Assembly: GCA_029213145.1 (NCBI GenBank)
Contig: JARGNK010000002.1
Location: 1 to 64,000, forward strand
Reading direction: 5' to 3'
Length of the DNA stretch: 64,000 nt
Source of the DNA: Rubripirellula sp.
GTDB taxonomy: Bacteria; Planctomycetota; Planctomycetia; Pirellulales; Pirellulaceae
A model generated the notes under the pieces. It had not been told where the DNA came from. It saw nothing but the letters and a program-made list of their open reading frames with translations, and made no database searches. This document shows, one piece after another, positions 17,542-26,209 of this stretch (its first letter is position 1; each line of letters starts with the position of its first letter). The position numbers and the translations under genes were made by a program.

Positions 17542-17761
17542 GCTTTTGGTTGATGAACTCCGAGTCGATTTGCAGATACGGGATCAGCTCCTTGTGATTC
17601 GCTTTGTAGTACTGATACAAAGCACTCGCAGCTGCGGCCGGATCGACAGCCCCGCCATTCGTCGCAACATAAGAAGTGAAGTCGGAGTGTGATTTACCGC
17701 GTGAGGCCTTTTCGGAAAGAGCCGCGACCTCGAAGTCGTATCCACCAGTAGATATTGACAT
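17372..17761 (-). CDS. Distal tail-type protein, N-terminal part (frameshifted)
   Basis: The first about 88 residues (from the ATG that shares its A with the tape-measure TGA) look normal up to NKTKLDPVSF. After that the frame becomes Arg-rich (RLSRSDRRQRFWRF), typical of a shadow frame, while the coding signal passes to the frame that ends at 17005. The crossover DNA on the minus strand reads GATCCGGTTTCATTCAGTA; skipping one base of the TTT run puts translation into the second frame. It is either a sequencing error, a mutation, or a true recoding site. Location after the tape-measure gene suggests a distal tail or tail-tip adaptor. Confidence 0.6.
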   Translation of the reverse strand: MSISTGGYDFEVAALSEKASRGKSHSDFTSYVATNGGAVDPAAAASALYQYYKANHKELIPYLQIDSEFINQKHALVSVTINKTKLDPVSFSTDSRHLLRAGDRGSRLSRSDRRQRFWRFRSRHHGSSV

Positions 17762-20700
17762 CAGCTAAACACCAATCCTCCCGACTGCGAACGCTCAACA
17801 AGGCGTCGAGTGTTCTCAGCGGTTTGGATGATTGCACGTTTCATGTCCTCGCTGAATTCGCCACCGGACGTCGCAGGTAATTGCAATTGCGAAGTGCTGT
17901 TTGTGATCGCAGAGTCAAACGCCGCAAGTGAACGTCCAACGGAAGCGAATGCTTCGGTAATCGCGGCAACGTCCAGCGTCGGTGAGGATTCCAGATCAGT
18001 CGGCTCGGACTGATTCATAGGCTCTGGCAGATCGAACGGGACATCGACCTGGTTGTCGGCGATGACCTTGTTGTCTTGCTCGCCGCTCACGATCGGATCG
18101 TCGGCTTGTTCAGGCTCCAACCTCAACTGCGGCGCAACGATGACTTCTACGAAATCGTTCTCAGCGGCAATCGGCTCCAGCTTCTTGAGTGGCTCAGGAG
18201 CCCGTTGCGGAATCGTCGAAGCTCCACTGCCGAGCCCCAAACCTCTCGCATCAAAATTGCCGGCGACTTCGGTTCGATCAGTTTCGGGACCGTCAGCGAA
18301 CTGATCCATCGCTGCCTGAGCGTTTGGGTTCAGGTCGAGACGTAGGTCTTTCGCGTTGGGGGGCTGCAACTCGGGATCGTCGATGCCGGGGAGATCGACC
18401 TTGGGAATGTCGACTGCGCCGGGCTCAGGCATCTTAGGTAGAGCGACTGGTCGTTCCGGCGGAGCAGCGTCTTCAGGTTTCGGCTCCGCGTCCGAGGGCG
18501 CAGTTGCATTATTGGCTCGTTCCACCGCAGCATCGAACTCGGCCTGTGCAGTTGCGATTTGCTCGTCGCGTTCCTTGTTGCGATCTTCAACGGTTGGTCG
18601 CCCAGCCTCGCGTGCCGCTTTCGCTTCCGCTCGCATTTGATCGAGCGTCCGTTGCACCCCGACGGTCGTGTCGTCGATGATTTGTTGGCGATTGTTCTGC
18701 GCCGCATCGTTTTCGCGGAGCTGTTGTTCCTTGGATTGATCGACAACCGCGTTCTTTGCGTCGGTCTCATCGTCGATCGCCCGCATGTCGGCGTCGATGT
18801 CTTGACCTTCGCGAGCCTTGCGTCGCGCTTCGAGTTGTGCGGCGATGCCCTTTTGCATTTCTACGCGGTTGGCTTCGATCTGCTCCTTGCGTTTGGACCG
18901 GCGACGCTGGCGCTCGATGATCGCCTGCTGGCGTTGTCGTTCCTCGGCAGAATCGGCCGCTCGAGTGTCAGCGTCAATTTTCGCCATTTCGACGTCGACA
19001 TTGATGTCGTCGTCGAACAGGCCTTTGAGCTTGATCCAAGCTTTCTTCAAGAATCCGACGGTCGAGTTCCACATTGACTTCACTTGACCAACGAACACGG
19101 TCCATGTGTCGGCAAGATAATCGACGGTTTCAACCCAAGCGTTCTCAACGCCGGCCAATGCGTTGATGAGCACTCCGCCGATCTGCACCGATACGTCGCC
19201 GGCGATGTCAACGAGTTCGTGAAGTTTTAGGAATCCCTTCTTAAGAAACCCAATTGTGTTGTTCCAACCCTTCTGCACGGCGGACGTGAGGATCGTCCAA
19301 CCGTCTGCCATGAATCCGAGCGTGCTGTTCCATACGCCAGCGAGCCCGGACAAGGCACCAATGAGAACATCCCCGATCGCATAGGCGGAGTCGGCCCACA
19401 CGTCTGAGATATATTGAGTGAAGTCCGCCCAGATACCTTTGATGTAGCTCGTTCCTTTGACCCATTGGAGTTTCAAGTAGGTCCACAGCACATCGGTCGC
19501 CGCAGTGATGTCACCAGCAGCTAGCGCGTTGGCGATAGCACCAAAGGCGGCGAGCGTGTCGGCTTTGAGTGTTTCAAATAGACCTTTCAGATACTCGACT
19601 GCTTGGCCGGCGATTCCTGTGGAGTAGAGGAAGTAGCCACCAAGCGCTGCAACCGCCGCGACAACAAGGCCAAGCGGTGTGAACAACATTCCGACCGCCG
19701 AGACGATGACGCCGATGGCACCACCGATGAATGAGAAAATGGTTGCGAGCCCACCAACCGCGAACGACGCAACGGCAGCGAACGAACCAAGAGCGAACAA
19801 TGCCGCGCCGATCGTGAAGATGGCGATGGCACTCGCAGCGGCAATCTTGACGATCTTCTGATTCTTGTTGATCCACTCGATCACACCTGACGCGGCGCGG
19901 CTGAAGGCTTGCACCATCGTGGTGACGCTGCCTTCGAGTGATTCACCGATCGCAATCGCCACGCCCTCGATGGAAGACTTCAGGATTCGGAACGCTCCGC
20001 CGAGTCCGCCTTCCATTTCCTCAGCAGTCTTGCCTGCGATCCCGCCAGCCTTTTGCAGCTCGGAATACAACTCGCGGGTATCGGCCACGCTCTTTCCAAT
20101 CGAACTGGCAGCGGTGATGCCCAGCAGCCCGAACACCTCGTTCAGTTTCTCAGCCTTTTCGGCCGTTCCCATCTTCTCGGTTGCAGCAGCGACTTCGCCG
20201 AGAATGTCGACGAGTGATCGGGCATTGCCTTTCGCATCCTTGGTCGTGACGCCAAATGTGGTTTTGAATTTCTCCGATTCGGCGGCACTGATCGTCAGCA
20301 AACGACGCATCGCATTACCGGCCGATGAACCCTGGATACCCATATTGCCGAGCGTACCGAGGATCGCGAGTGTCTCTTCGAGACTCATGTTCGCATCGGC
20401 AGCGACGGGGCCGGCATAGGACAAAGCCTCGCCAAGAGATTCCACCGTGTTGAACGACTTGTTCGCCGCGGCGGTCAGGCCATCCGCAACCCGCGTTGCT
20501 TCGCCGGCTTCCATTCCGAACTGACGAATCGTCGCTGCCATGATGCCGGACGCCTGCGTCGCATCAGTTCCCGTCGCACGGGCCATGTTCATCACGGCCG
20601 CCGTCATCTTCTCGATCTGCTCCGGCTTGAATCCGGCGCGACCGAGTTCGGTCATCAGCGAGGCGACTTCGCTGGCAGAGTAACTGGTGGTTGCTCCGAG

Positions 20701-20979
20701 CTTCTTTGCCGTATTGCGAAGCGATTCAAGCTGCGATCCAGTCGCTTGTGTGATCGCGGCGACGCCTCGCATGGCATCGTCGAAGTTGGAGAAGATTGCG
20801 ACGCTACCGGCCAATGGTGTTGCGGCAGCCGCGCCGAGTCCCATCAGTTTGGTGCCGAGCAACCGCGTTGACGCACCGAATGATTCCAATCGCTTTTGAG
20901 CGGATCGAAGACCTTTGACGAATGCTGAATCCTTGGTCAGCAATTCGACATAGGCGGATCCGGCTCGGACTTGGGACAT
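17761..20979 (-). CDS. Phage tail tape measure protein (TP901 type)
   Basis: This 1072-residue protein has the TP901-family core in its N-terminal 350 residues: LGAAAATPLAGSVA, FDDAMRGVAAITQATG, LGATTSYSASEVASLMTELG, then alternating helix pairs and LGGAFRILKSSIEGVAIAIG. A hydrophobic block follows (about 375-460), with coiled-coil, Ala/Glu/Gln-rich repeats after it (about 640-820) and a Pro-rich C-terminal region. Tape measure proteins set tail length and occupy the tail lumen, so this phage is a long-tailed (sipho- or myovirus-like) type; no sheath gene was seen. The C-terminal stop overlaps the next start (TGATG). Confidence 0.92.
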   Translation of the reverse strand: MSQVRAGSAYVELLTKDSAFVKGLRSAQKRLESFGASTRLLGTKLMGLGAAAATPLAGSVAIFSNFDDAMRGVAAITQATGSQLESLRNTAKKLGATTSYSASEVASLMTELGRAGFKPEQIEKMTAAVMNMARATGTDATQASGIMAATIRQFGMEAGEATRVADGLTAAANKSFNTVESLGEALSYAGPVAADANMSLEETLAILGTLGNMGIQGSSAGNAMRRLLTISAAESEKFKTTFGVTTKDAKGNARSLVDILGEVAAATEKMGTAEKAEKLNEVFGLLGITAASSIGKSVADTRELYSELQKAGGIAGKTAEEMEGGLGGAFRILKSSIEGVAIAIGESLEGSVTTMVQAFSRAASGVIEWINKNQKIVKIAAASAIAIFTIGAALFALGSFAAVASFAVGGLATIFSFIGGAIGVIVSAVGMLFTPLGLVVAAVAALGGYFLYSTGIAGQAVEYLKGLFETLKADTLAAFGAIANALAAGDITAATDVLWTYLKLQWVKGTSYIKGIWADFTQYISDVWADSAYAIGDVLIGALSGLAGVWNSTLGFMADGWTILTSAVQKGWNNTIGFLKKGFLKLHELVDIAGDVSVQIGGVLINALAGVENAWVETVDYLADTWTVFVGQVKSMWNSTVGFLKKAWIKLKGLFDDDINVDVEMAKIDADTRAADSAEERQRQQAIIERQRRRSKRKEQIEANRVEMQKGIAAQLEARRKAREGQDIDADMRAIDDETDAKNAVVDQSKEQQLRENDAAQNNRQQIIDDTTVGVQRTLDQMRAEAKAAREAGRPTVEDRNKERDEQIATAQAEFDAAVERANNATAPSDAEPKPEDAAPPERPVALPKMPEPGAVDIPKVDLPGIDDPELQPPNAKDLRLDLNPNAQAAMDQFADGPETDRTEVAGNFDARGLGLGSGASTIPQRAPEPLKKLEPIAAENDFVEVIVAPQLRLEPEQADDPIVSGEQDNKVIADNQVDVPFDLPEPMNQSEPTDLESSPTLDVAAITEAFASVGRSLAAFDSAITNSTSQLQLPATSGGEFSEDMKRAIIQTAENTRRLVERSQSGGLVFS

Positions 20980-21197
20980 GGAGACTCGTTCTCACGGGGC
21001 TGGAAGACTGCGCCGAGTAGATGGGCGACTTGTTCAACAGTGGCTTTCACTGGAACCGGTCGAGTGACCGTGTAGGGATTGAAGTCATCGGGCTTAAACG
21101 GTTTTCGACGACGTTTGCGATCGCGATTGATCTCGGCCGTCAGTGCCATGACGCTCGATGCGATGTGCCAATCGTGCTGGCGTTTCGCTTCGGCCAT
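20937..21197 (-). CDS. Tail assembly chaperone, downstream (GT-like) frame
   Basis: The 86 residues from the ATG at 21197 contain MAEAKRQHDWHIASSVMAL, RDRKRRRKPFKPDDFNPY, a pattern I associate with phage tail assembly proteins. The same frame stays open and protein-like upstream of the ATG: DPGPLTLRQLVQ directly before it, and AGIIGV before that. No ATG, GTG or TTG occurs upstream in that stretch. So the real product probably begins inside or upstream of gene 21218-21718 by a -1 frameshift, as for lambda G/GT. The stop overlaps the tape-measure gene by 43 bases. Confidence 0.7.
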   Translation of the reverse strand: MAEAKRQHDWHIASSVMALTAEINRDRKRRRKPFKPDDFNPYTVTRPVPVKATVEQVAHLLGAVFQPRENESPCPKSEPDPPMSNC

Positions 21198-21217
21198 TTG
21201 GACGAGTTGCCGAAGCG

Positions 21218-21718
21218 TCAGTGGTCCGGGGTCGACTCCGATGATGCCGGCGAGTCGGATGATGAGTCGCTCGATGTCGGCACCGCGAGCTTGCGTTCCA
21301 GGTCCTCCACAATCCGGTCCACCAGATTGGGATCGTCCAGTCGCTTCTCGATCGCTTCCAATCCCCGCGTCTCGATCATCTTCTGCTTGTCGGCCGCCTT
21401 CCGCAGAAGGCGGCGGCGGGACTCCGGGAAATACGCGACCAACGCATCCACCAATGCCTTGCAGGCTTCGTCGATCGAGTCGCCCGCCAGTCCCTCGGCG
21501 AACGCTTCGTCGTCAACGTCTTGTTGATCGGCTTGCGGTTTGCAGATCGCGAACAACACATCACCGAGCAACAACGGATCGCTGGAAAGTCGCGTGACAA
21601 GGTCGCCGTCGATCGCGTCCAGCAATCGCACGTCGGTGAGTGCCTTCACGCGGCGAAGCGTCGTATTGTCGATGTCAACGATCCAGACACGACCACGACG
21701 ATCAATGAATTTCTGCAT
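21218..21718 (-). CDS. Tail assembly chaperone, upstream (G-like) frame
   Basis: This 166-residue protein sits between the tail tube and tape-measure genes, where lambda G and its relatives lie. It is mostly helical, with a start motif of strands (IDRRGRVWIVDIDNTTLRRVKAL), LCKPQAD-like AICKPQADQQDVDDEAF and GDSIDEACKALVDALVAYFPESRRR. It ends in a Ser-rich tail (SSDSSSDSPASSES). The 104 bases before its stop are also coding-like in the -1 frame. Such chaperones coat the tape measure protein before tube polymerisation. Confidence 0.75.
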   Translation of the reverse strand: MQKFIDRRGRVWIVDIDNTTLRRVKALTDVRLLDAIDGDLVTRLSSDPLLLGDVLFAICKPQADQQDVDDEAFAEGLAGDSIDEACKALVDALVAYFPESRRRLLRKAADKQKMIETRGLEAIEKRLDDPNLVDRIVEDLERKLAVPTSSDSSSDSPASSESTPDH

Positions 21719-21740
21719 GGAGTTCCGTTCCGAGGATTAC

Positions 21741-22154
21741 TTAGGGCGTTCCGCCACCAACGTTCATGCCGCTGCCAGACGAAGATTGGGTTGGCTTCAA
21801 GGTGACGTCGGCCGACACCACTTCTTCGAGGTTTTGATTGACATTGAAGTTCATGACTTCACAGGTCAGTGTCAGCGAACCACCAGCATCCGAAATGCCA
21901 ACGTCAGTCGGCGTTCCGCTACTCCACAGTCCTTGCAGCATCCCAAACGCGGTGTCGCCGTTCTTGTTGAGCACCGTGAATTCGATCGACGCGTCTTTTA
22001 GAGTGCCGACTGTGGCTCGCCAGCCGTTGTTGTCACGAGTCGATGCGTCGGCTTCGGCCTTCTCGAGATTGACCGTCAAATCCTTGACGTTCTTGATCTC
22101 GGCACCGTCGATCGTCAGGACGGCATCGAGACCGAGTTTCACTTCTGCTGACAT
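21741..22154 (-). CDS. Phage tail tube protein
   Basis: This 137-residue protein begins with a typical tail-tube opening: AVLTIDGAEIKNVKDLTVNLEKAEADASTR and NNGWRATVGTLKDASIEF, matching the major tail protein/tube fold (TP901-1-like). The C-terminal tail is Gly/Ser-rich. Its position just before the tail chaperones and tape measure supports this. It would polymerise around the tape measure to form the tail tube. Confidence 0.85.
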   Translation of the reverse strand: MSAEVKLGLDAVLTIDGAEIKNVKDLTVNLEKAEADASTRDNNGWRATVGTLKDASIEFTVLNKNGDTAFGMLQGLWSSGTPTDVGISDAGGSLTLTCEVMNFNVNQNLEEVVSADVTLKPTQSSSGSGMNVGGGTP

Positions 22155-22181
22155 GTTTCGATTCCATCCGTGGTCGAGAGA

Positions 22182-22739
22182 CTATTTGACCGAGTCACGC
22201 CAGAACTTTGGCAGGCGTGCTTGATTGGCAATGAGGGCAGGTTTCATGAACGGGCGTGCGGGATAGCGGCGTGGTTTACTGGCTCCGCGGCGTTCGTTCT
22301 CTTCTTCTATTAGTCGTGTGGCTCGGCTGGCTTGGGCGATCGTTAGCAGTTTGATGCGGGCAAACTTGCCGGGCTGTTTTGCACGGATCGGCCCGAATTC
22401 GCCAACGCGAAACCGATGGCGTTTCAGTTTGCGTCGCTTCGTGACAACGCCACCGAACTCATGCAGGTTCCACAGCCGGCCGGCAATCTCGTTGACTGGG
22501 CCAATGACTGCCTCGCCGCGATCCCGATTGACTTCGTAGCGAAGCACACGACGTAGCATTCCAGTCGGTGAACTGGGCGGCGATCCTGGGTTGGATGGTT
22601 TCTTGCGTTTGCGGATCGATCGTTTGGCGGTCATCCGGATGGTGCCGGCCGCATGATTCATGCTTTTGAAGGTCGCTTGGTTGACCTTCTTTTTCAGTTG
22701 GGCCGGTGTGAATCGCACGCGAGCCCTGATGTGCATCAT
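22182..22739 (-). CDS. Basic tail-completion / neck protein
   Basis: This 185-residue, highly basic protein lies between the tail tube and the tail terminator candidate, where HK97 gp10-like or lambda Z-like neck proteins are found. Visible features are FKSMNHAAGTIRMTAKRSIR near residue 25 (helix), a Lys/Arg/Pro-rich loop with SPTGMLRRVLRYEV, and WNLHEFGGVV, the 'HEFG' motif frequent in gp10-type tail proteins. The C-terminus PARPFMKPAL is also typical of that group. It overlaps the upstream gene by ATGA. Confidence 0.65.
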   Translation of the reverse strand: MMHIRARVRFTPAQLKKKVNQATFKSMNHAAGTIRMTAKRSIRKRKKPSNPGSPPSSPTGMLRRVLRYEVNRDRGEAVIGPVNEIAGRLWNLHEFGGVVTKRRKLKRHRFRVGEFGPIRAKQPGKFARIKLLTIAQASRATRLIEEENERRGASKPRRYPARPFMKPALIANQARLPKFWRDSVK

Positions 22740-23179
22740 ATCGCCAGCTCAAACGTCAATGACAACAGACTCGTGAATTGATTGAACTGGGTCCAATGCT
22801 CGGAGGAGTAAAGCACTGAGTTCTCAACCTTGACGCAGCGAGCGGCCACAAACGAATTGAGACGTTTGAGCCGGAAGTAGTCGGCCAGTTCTTCGACAAA
22901 GAACACCAGTGGATCAATCTCTTTGGCATCGCCCTTGCTGAACTTCTTTTGGACGGCCACGTCGATCGTCGCGTGGTACTTGTTCGATGCTCGATCGAGC
23001 GGTAGGTATTCAACCTCGCGAGGCACCACGGTGACTCGCAGCTCCTTCATGTCTTCGAGATCGAAGTTGGGAACATAGAGTCGCTGAGCGGAGAGGTTTG
23101 TCTTGCTGAAGTCGCCAGCGTTGATTTCCGCGACGACGCTTTCGGCAATTTGAATGACGGTTGCGGGCGTTACTGTCAT
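22736..23179 (-). CDS. Minor tail / tail-terminator-like protein
   Basis: This 147-residue protein has an N-terminal helix (IQIAESVVAEINAG), a strand with LRVTVVPREVEY, and VAVQKKFSKGD followed by a helix. Pattern and length fit phage tail terminator or minor tail proteins that cap the tube. It overlaps both neighbours by ATGA. No family motif is firm; the call rests on shape and gene order. Confidence 0.5.
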   Translation of the reverse strand: MTVTPATVIQIAESVVAEINAGDFSKTNLSAQRLYVPNFDLEDMKELRVTVVPREVEYLPLDRASNKYHATIDVAVQKKFSKGDAKEIDPLVFFVEELADYFRLKRLNSFVAARCVKVENSVLYSSEHWTQFNQFTSLLSLTFELAI

Positions 23180-23556
23180 GTAATCGTGTCAACCAGTTTG
23201 GTGTGGATGCGGAGTTTGACTCGGAATGGATCGCTGTATCGCCACGGCGGTTCGTTGCCAATCGACATCAGCTCGTAAACGAATGTCGTGTCACCGTCCG
23301 TTTCGAGGATGCGATCACCGCGTCGTGGCCAAGTGCCGATAGCGGATTGCAGCAAGTCTTTGGTGTTAATCAGAAAGTCGCGGACTTGAGCACGAGTGAT
23401 GACGCCGTCGCCGTCGTCCTGTTCGTACTCCGATTTGCCAATCGTGGCAGGCAGCTCGACGGAGACATCGTCACGCTGGTACACCACGTCTCGCGAGGCA
23501 TGTTTGGTCAGCTTTGCAGCTAACCAAGACTGGCCTCGATGCAGCATGTCGCTCAC
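23176..23556 (-). CDS. Head-tail joining-type protein
   Basis: This 126-residue protein is placed between envelope-type genes and the tail genes. It has an N-terminal helix (MLHRGQSWLAAKLTKHAS), then VVYQRDDVSVELPATIG and VRDFLINTKDLL, which resemble small head-closure/joining proteins. It ends in VKLRIHTKLV strands. Overlaps with both neighbours are 4 bases, showing tight coupling. The precise connector role is inferred from order only. Confidence 0.5.
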   Translation of the reverse strand: MSDMLHRGQSWLAAKLTKHASRDVVYQRDDVSVELPATIGKSEYEQDDGDGVITRAQVRDFLINTKDLLQSAIGTWPRRGDRILETDGDTTFVYELMSIGNEPPWRYSDPFRVKLRIHTKLVDTIT

Positions 23557-23831
23557 GATTTACGGGGCTTCGATGCTGCTGTCGTTTTAGTCTGAAACAG
23601 GACGGTTGCCTTTTCGCCAAGCTCTTCACGCCAGGCTTCATCAGCTCGACGTTGATATTCGTCAGCGATCGCCTCTGCTTCTTCGCTAAGCTGCTGTTGC
23701 CGAAAGTTCGCTGGTCGTGTGAAGGACTGAACGAAGTTCGGGGTCGATGCGTCGCGATCTCGCTTTTTCGCCGGCAAAATCGCAAACGCGACCAAGACCA
23801 GGACGACGACGGTTGCAATTCCAAGAATCAT
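23553..23831 (-). CDS. Small single-pass membrane protein
   Basis: This 92-residue protein begins with a membrane segment (LGIATVVVLVLVAFAIL), followed by a basic KKRDRD stop-transfer, then a Gln/Glu/Ala-rich helix that could form a coiled coil (QQQLSEEAEAIADEYQRRADEAW). It overlaps the joining gene by ATGA and follows another membrane protein gene by 5 bases. No family is recognised. A membrane protein inside the head-tail gene block is unusual; a lysis or DNA-injection role is possible. Confidence 0.55.
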   Translation of the reverse strand: MILGIATVVVLVLVAFAILPAKKRDRDASTPNFVQSFTRPANFRQQQLSEEAEAIADEYQRRADEAWREELGEKATVLFQTKTTAASKPRKS

Positions 23832-23836
23832 GAGTT

Positions 23837-24847
23837 TTACAGGCCTCGTTTGATGAGAATGAATCCGAGCAACAGAACCGCCACAAAGATCAACGCGAGG
23901 GTGGCCAATTCACCGGCTCCCGCCCAAATCAATGCGTTGCGACCACTAGAGTCTCGGTCGAAGAGTCGATCGCGGTCGCCGTCACGATCCAGATCGAACG
24001 GCCGCCAAGTGTTGTCGACGGGTTCGATAGGGCAGTAACCATCGGGGCAGTCTTCGGACGAAAGCTGCATCGTTGGTGAGATCGCAGCGTCCCAGGAATA
24101 GCCTCGCGTCTTTAGCGCGCCGGTTCGTTGGGCCTGCCGCGTTTGTTGATAGAGTTCGTATCCGTGACGCAGATCGTCGAAGAGTTCACGAGCAGTTGAC
24201 GGCAACATGGTGTGACCGGCCGCATGAACATGCCCGCCTGTCGAGTCCTGGAATAGCACCACAGGGAATTGATTTGCCGGGACAATGTCCGCATATCGCG
24301 TTCGATACAGTGCATTGGATTCAGTGTAGACCTGAAATGCACACTTCGATTTCAACTTCACCAGGTTTGGGTCCGTGTTGAACCAGTCAAGCAGACGCTG
24401 GCTTTTGGCGTCACTGGCAACGAACAAGGCGATTTGATAGCGATTCTTCGCTTGTTCGGGCGGCGTCACGGGTCGCGTGCTGCTCGACGCGGGGGTGACG
24501 ATGATCGGAGCTGGAACCGTTGGAGCTGTTGGCACCACACGATAGGGCTGCACAATTCGATGCGGCTCCGCAGCGGGAATCGTGTTCGGCGGACAGGGCG
24601 GGCAGTAACCAGACTGCTGTTTCAGCTCGCCCTGTGCTTCCAAGTTGACACGCGAAGGTTGCGGCAACTGTTGGATTCGCGATCCAACCTCGCTTGTGGG
24701 CCGCGCCGGCGGCAAACGCCAGGAATCGCTCGTGTTAGCCGCCGGTGTTCGGTGCAACGCCGTGAACACCGCTCCGAGCATCACCGCATGCAGCACTGCG
24801 ACTACAATCAGGCCGACGCTCAGCCGGATTCGGATTTCATCTTTCAT
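23837..24847 (-). CDS. Bitopic membrane protein with Pro-rich linker, unknown function
   Basis: The 336-residue protein starts at ATG 24847 (the longer frame begins with TTG). It has an N-terminal membrane segment (LSVGLIVVAVLHAVMLGAVFTAL), a long Pro-rich linker with CPPCPP, a central thioredoxin-like-looking alpha/beta domain (YQIALFVASDAKSQRLLDWF; FPVVLFQDSTGGHVHAAG), Asp/Arg-rich repeats (LDRDGDRDRLFDRDSS), and a C-terminal membrane segment (LATLALIFVAVLLLGFILI). The function is not recognised. It overlaps the peptidase-like lipoprotein gene by 11 bases. Confidence 0.5.
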   Translation of the reverse strand: MKDEIRIRLSVGLIVVAVLHAVMLGAVFTALHRTPAANTSDSWRLPPARPTSEVGSRIQQLPQPSRVNLEAQGELKQQSGYCPPCPPNTIPAAEPHRIVQPYRVVPTAPTVPAPIIVTPASSSTRPVTPPEQAKNRYQIALFVASDAKSQRLLDWFNTDPNLVKLKSKCAFQVYTESNALYRTRYADIVPANQFPVVLFQDSTGGHVHAAGHTMLPSTARELFDDLRHGYELYQQTRQAQRTGALKTRGYSWDAAISPTMQLSSEDCPDGYCPIEPVDNTWRPFDLDRDGDRDRLFDRDSSGRNALIWAGAGELATLALIFVAVLLLGFILIKRGL

Positions 24848-25448
24848 CAATGACCTCGTAGCTTCGGTAGGGCAAGGAACTGGCGGGGTCTTCCATCACC
24901 GTCAGGGCGAACCCGCCGTAGCCAGCCCAAAGACGCACGAACTGTTCACGCGGTGTGAGTTCAAATCGGCCGGGATAGTTGTTGTCGAGAATGGCTGCGT
25001 ATTGCCGGCCGTCGCGATTGACCCAGCCGACGAAGGTGCAGCAGTGAGCCGGCTTCCACCACAGAATCGCACCGCGCCGCGTCGCCGTTGCCCAGTCAAG
25101 GAAACGAGGATCCGCTTTGACGGTGTAGCTGTAGTCGATGTCCGCAGCATCAAGTCGGTTTCGCAATCGTGAATCCCATTCACCGTCGCTGTAGGTTGCT
25201 CGCCAACGCTCGCCGAGTTCAAACTCGTTGAGCCAACGAAGGTGATTCACCAGCGATGCGTGAACACAGCTACCTTGGTTGAGACGCCCCGTCCAATTTC
25301 GTTGATGCAACTGAGTGGGGAGATTGGCGATCGGTTGTTCGGGCGGAGGTGCCGGAAGCGAGCGGACTTGAACATCGCCCTCCGGCAAACAGCCCGTGCA
25401 AATCAGCAGCAAGCATGCGACGACAAGCGTGCGCAGTTTCGCTTCCAT
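24837..25448 (-). CDS. Lipoprotein with papain-like cysteine peptidase fold
   Basis: This 203-residue protein has a lipoprotein signal (VVACLLLICTGC, Cys at about 19). The following domain has a papain/C39-like pattern: LNQGSCVHASLVNHLRWL (Gln then Cys nucleophile after Gly-Ser), AHCCTFVGW for the catalytic His, and ILDNNYPGRFE for the Asn/Asp. It lies in the phage structural operon between DUF2190 genes and membrane protein genes. A role in peptidoglycan or protein processing at the envelope, for example at lysis or injection, is inferred; superinfection exclusion is another option. Confidence 0.6.
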   Translation of the reverse strand: MEAKLRTLVVACLLLICTGCLPEGDVQVRSLPAPPPEQPIANLPTQLHQRNWTGRLNQGSCVHASLVNHLRWLNEFELGERWRATYSDGEWDSRLRNRLDAADIDYSYTVKADPRFLDWATATRRGAILWWKPAHCCTFVGWVNRDGRQYAAILDNNYPGRFELTPREQFVRLWAGYGGFALTVMEDPASSLPYRSYEVIDER

Positions 25449-25471
25449 GCGAGGACCTCGTGTTGGGATGG

Positions 25472-25822
25472 TTACTGAAGCAGTTTCACTTTGACGGTCA
25501 GCGAACTCGGTGGCGCGTCTTCAACCGAGATGCCGATCATCGAGTGTGCGTAAGCGTTCTTGACGACGTGGTGACTGATCTTGGACCAGTAAAGAATGGT
25601 GCCCGCGGGAACGTTGGTTGTTGGATCTTTGACCACATCGAATACGCCAGCAACGGTGATGCTGCCGCGAGAGTTGGCACAGATGCCGAACTTGGCGACG
25701 CCGACCAGCTTGCCAAGGACAACGACATTGCCGGCGGGAATCTCAACGTCGGTAACGATCGGGACCGTCACGCCCTCGTGGACGTAGATCGCCCCGACGG
25801 GTGCGATGATGGGGTTGCTCAC
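25472..25822 (-). CDS. DUF2190-family capsid-associated protein (copy 1)
   Basis: This 116-residue all-beta protein starts with GTG. It has the pattern of DUF2190: GVTVPIVTDVEIPAGNVVVLGKLVGVAK, then GSITVAGVFDVVKD and a late ISVEDAPPSS. DUF2190 proteins are found next to phage capsid genes and are thought to be head decoration or spike-like proteins. Copy 2 lies directly upstream in the operon, separated by 9 bases. Confidence 0.72.
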   Translation of the reverse strand: MSNPIIAPVGAIYVHEGVTVPIVTDVEIPAGNVVVLGKLVGVAKFGICANSRGSITVAGVFDVVKDPTTNVPAGTILYWSKISHHVVKNAYAHSMIGISVEDAPPSSLTVKVKLLQ

Positions 25823-25831
25823 AGGTGGTCA

Positions 25832-26161
25832 TCACTGGCTCAGGCGAACGCGAACGAAGTTGTCGGTCGGCGCGGCGTCAGCAACGACCTTGCCGAGCAA
25901 CACCGATCCATCGGGCACTTCAGTGACGATCCCGTCGGTGGTTGCGTAAATCTTTTGTCCAGCGGTGTAGGTCTCCGCATCAGCCGGATCTTTGGGCATG
26001 TCGAACACGCCTTCCACGGCGACCGAGCCGAGCACATCGGCCTTCAGATCACGTTTGGTGATGCCTACCAAATCACCTTGAATGACGATTGAACCAACAG
26101 GGACATCGACGTCGGGTGTGAAGTCGACTTGTTTTCCGTCGTGAATGAATTGAGCTTGCAT
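25832..26161 (-). CDS. DUF2190-family capsid-associated protein (copy 2)
   Basis: This 109-residue all-beta protein parallels copy 1: VPVGSIVIQGDLVGITK, GSVAVEGVFDMPKD, YTAGQKIYATTDG and SVLLGKVVADAA. Position directly after the capsid gene fits a head decoration role. The two copies have diverged strongly, so the duplication is old or they form a heteromer. Confidence 0.78.
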   Translation of the reverse strand: MQAQFIHDGKQVDFTPDVDVPVGSIVIQGDLVGITKRDLKADVLGSVAVEGVFDMPKDPADAETYTAGQKIYATTDGIVTEVPDGSVLLGKVVADAAPTDNFVRVRLSQ

Positions 26162-26209
26162 GGGACTTTGTGTTTACGGTGAAAGAAGAAGATCGACGTC
26201 AGCGGGCGA

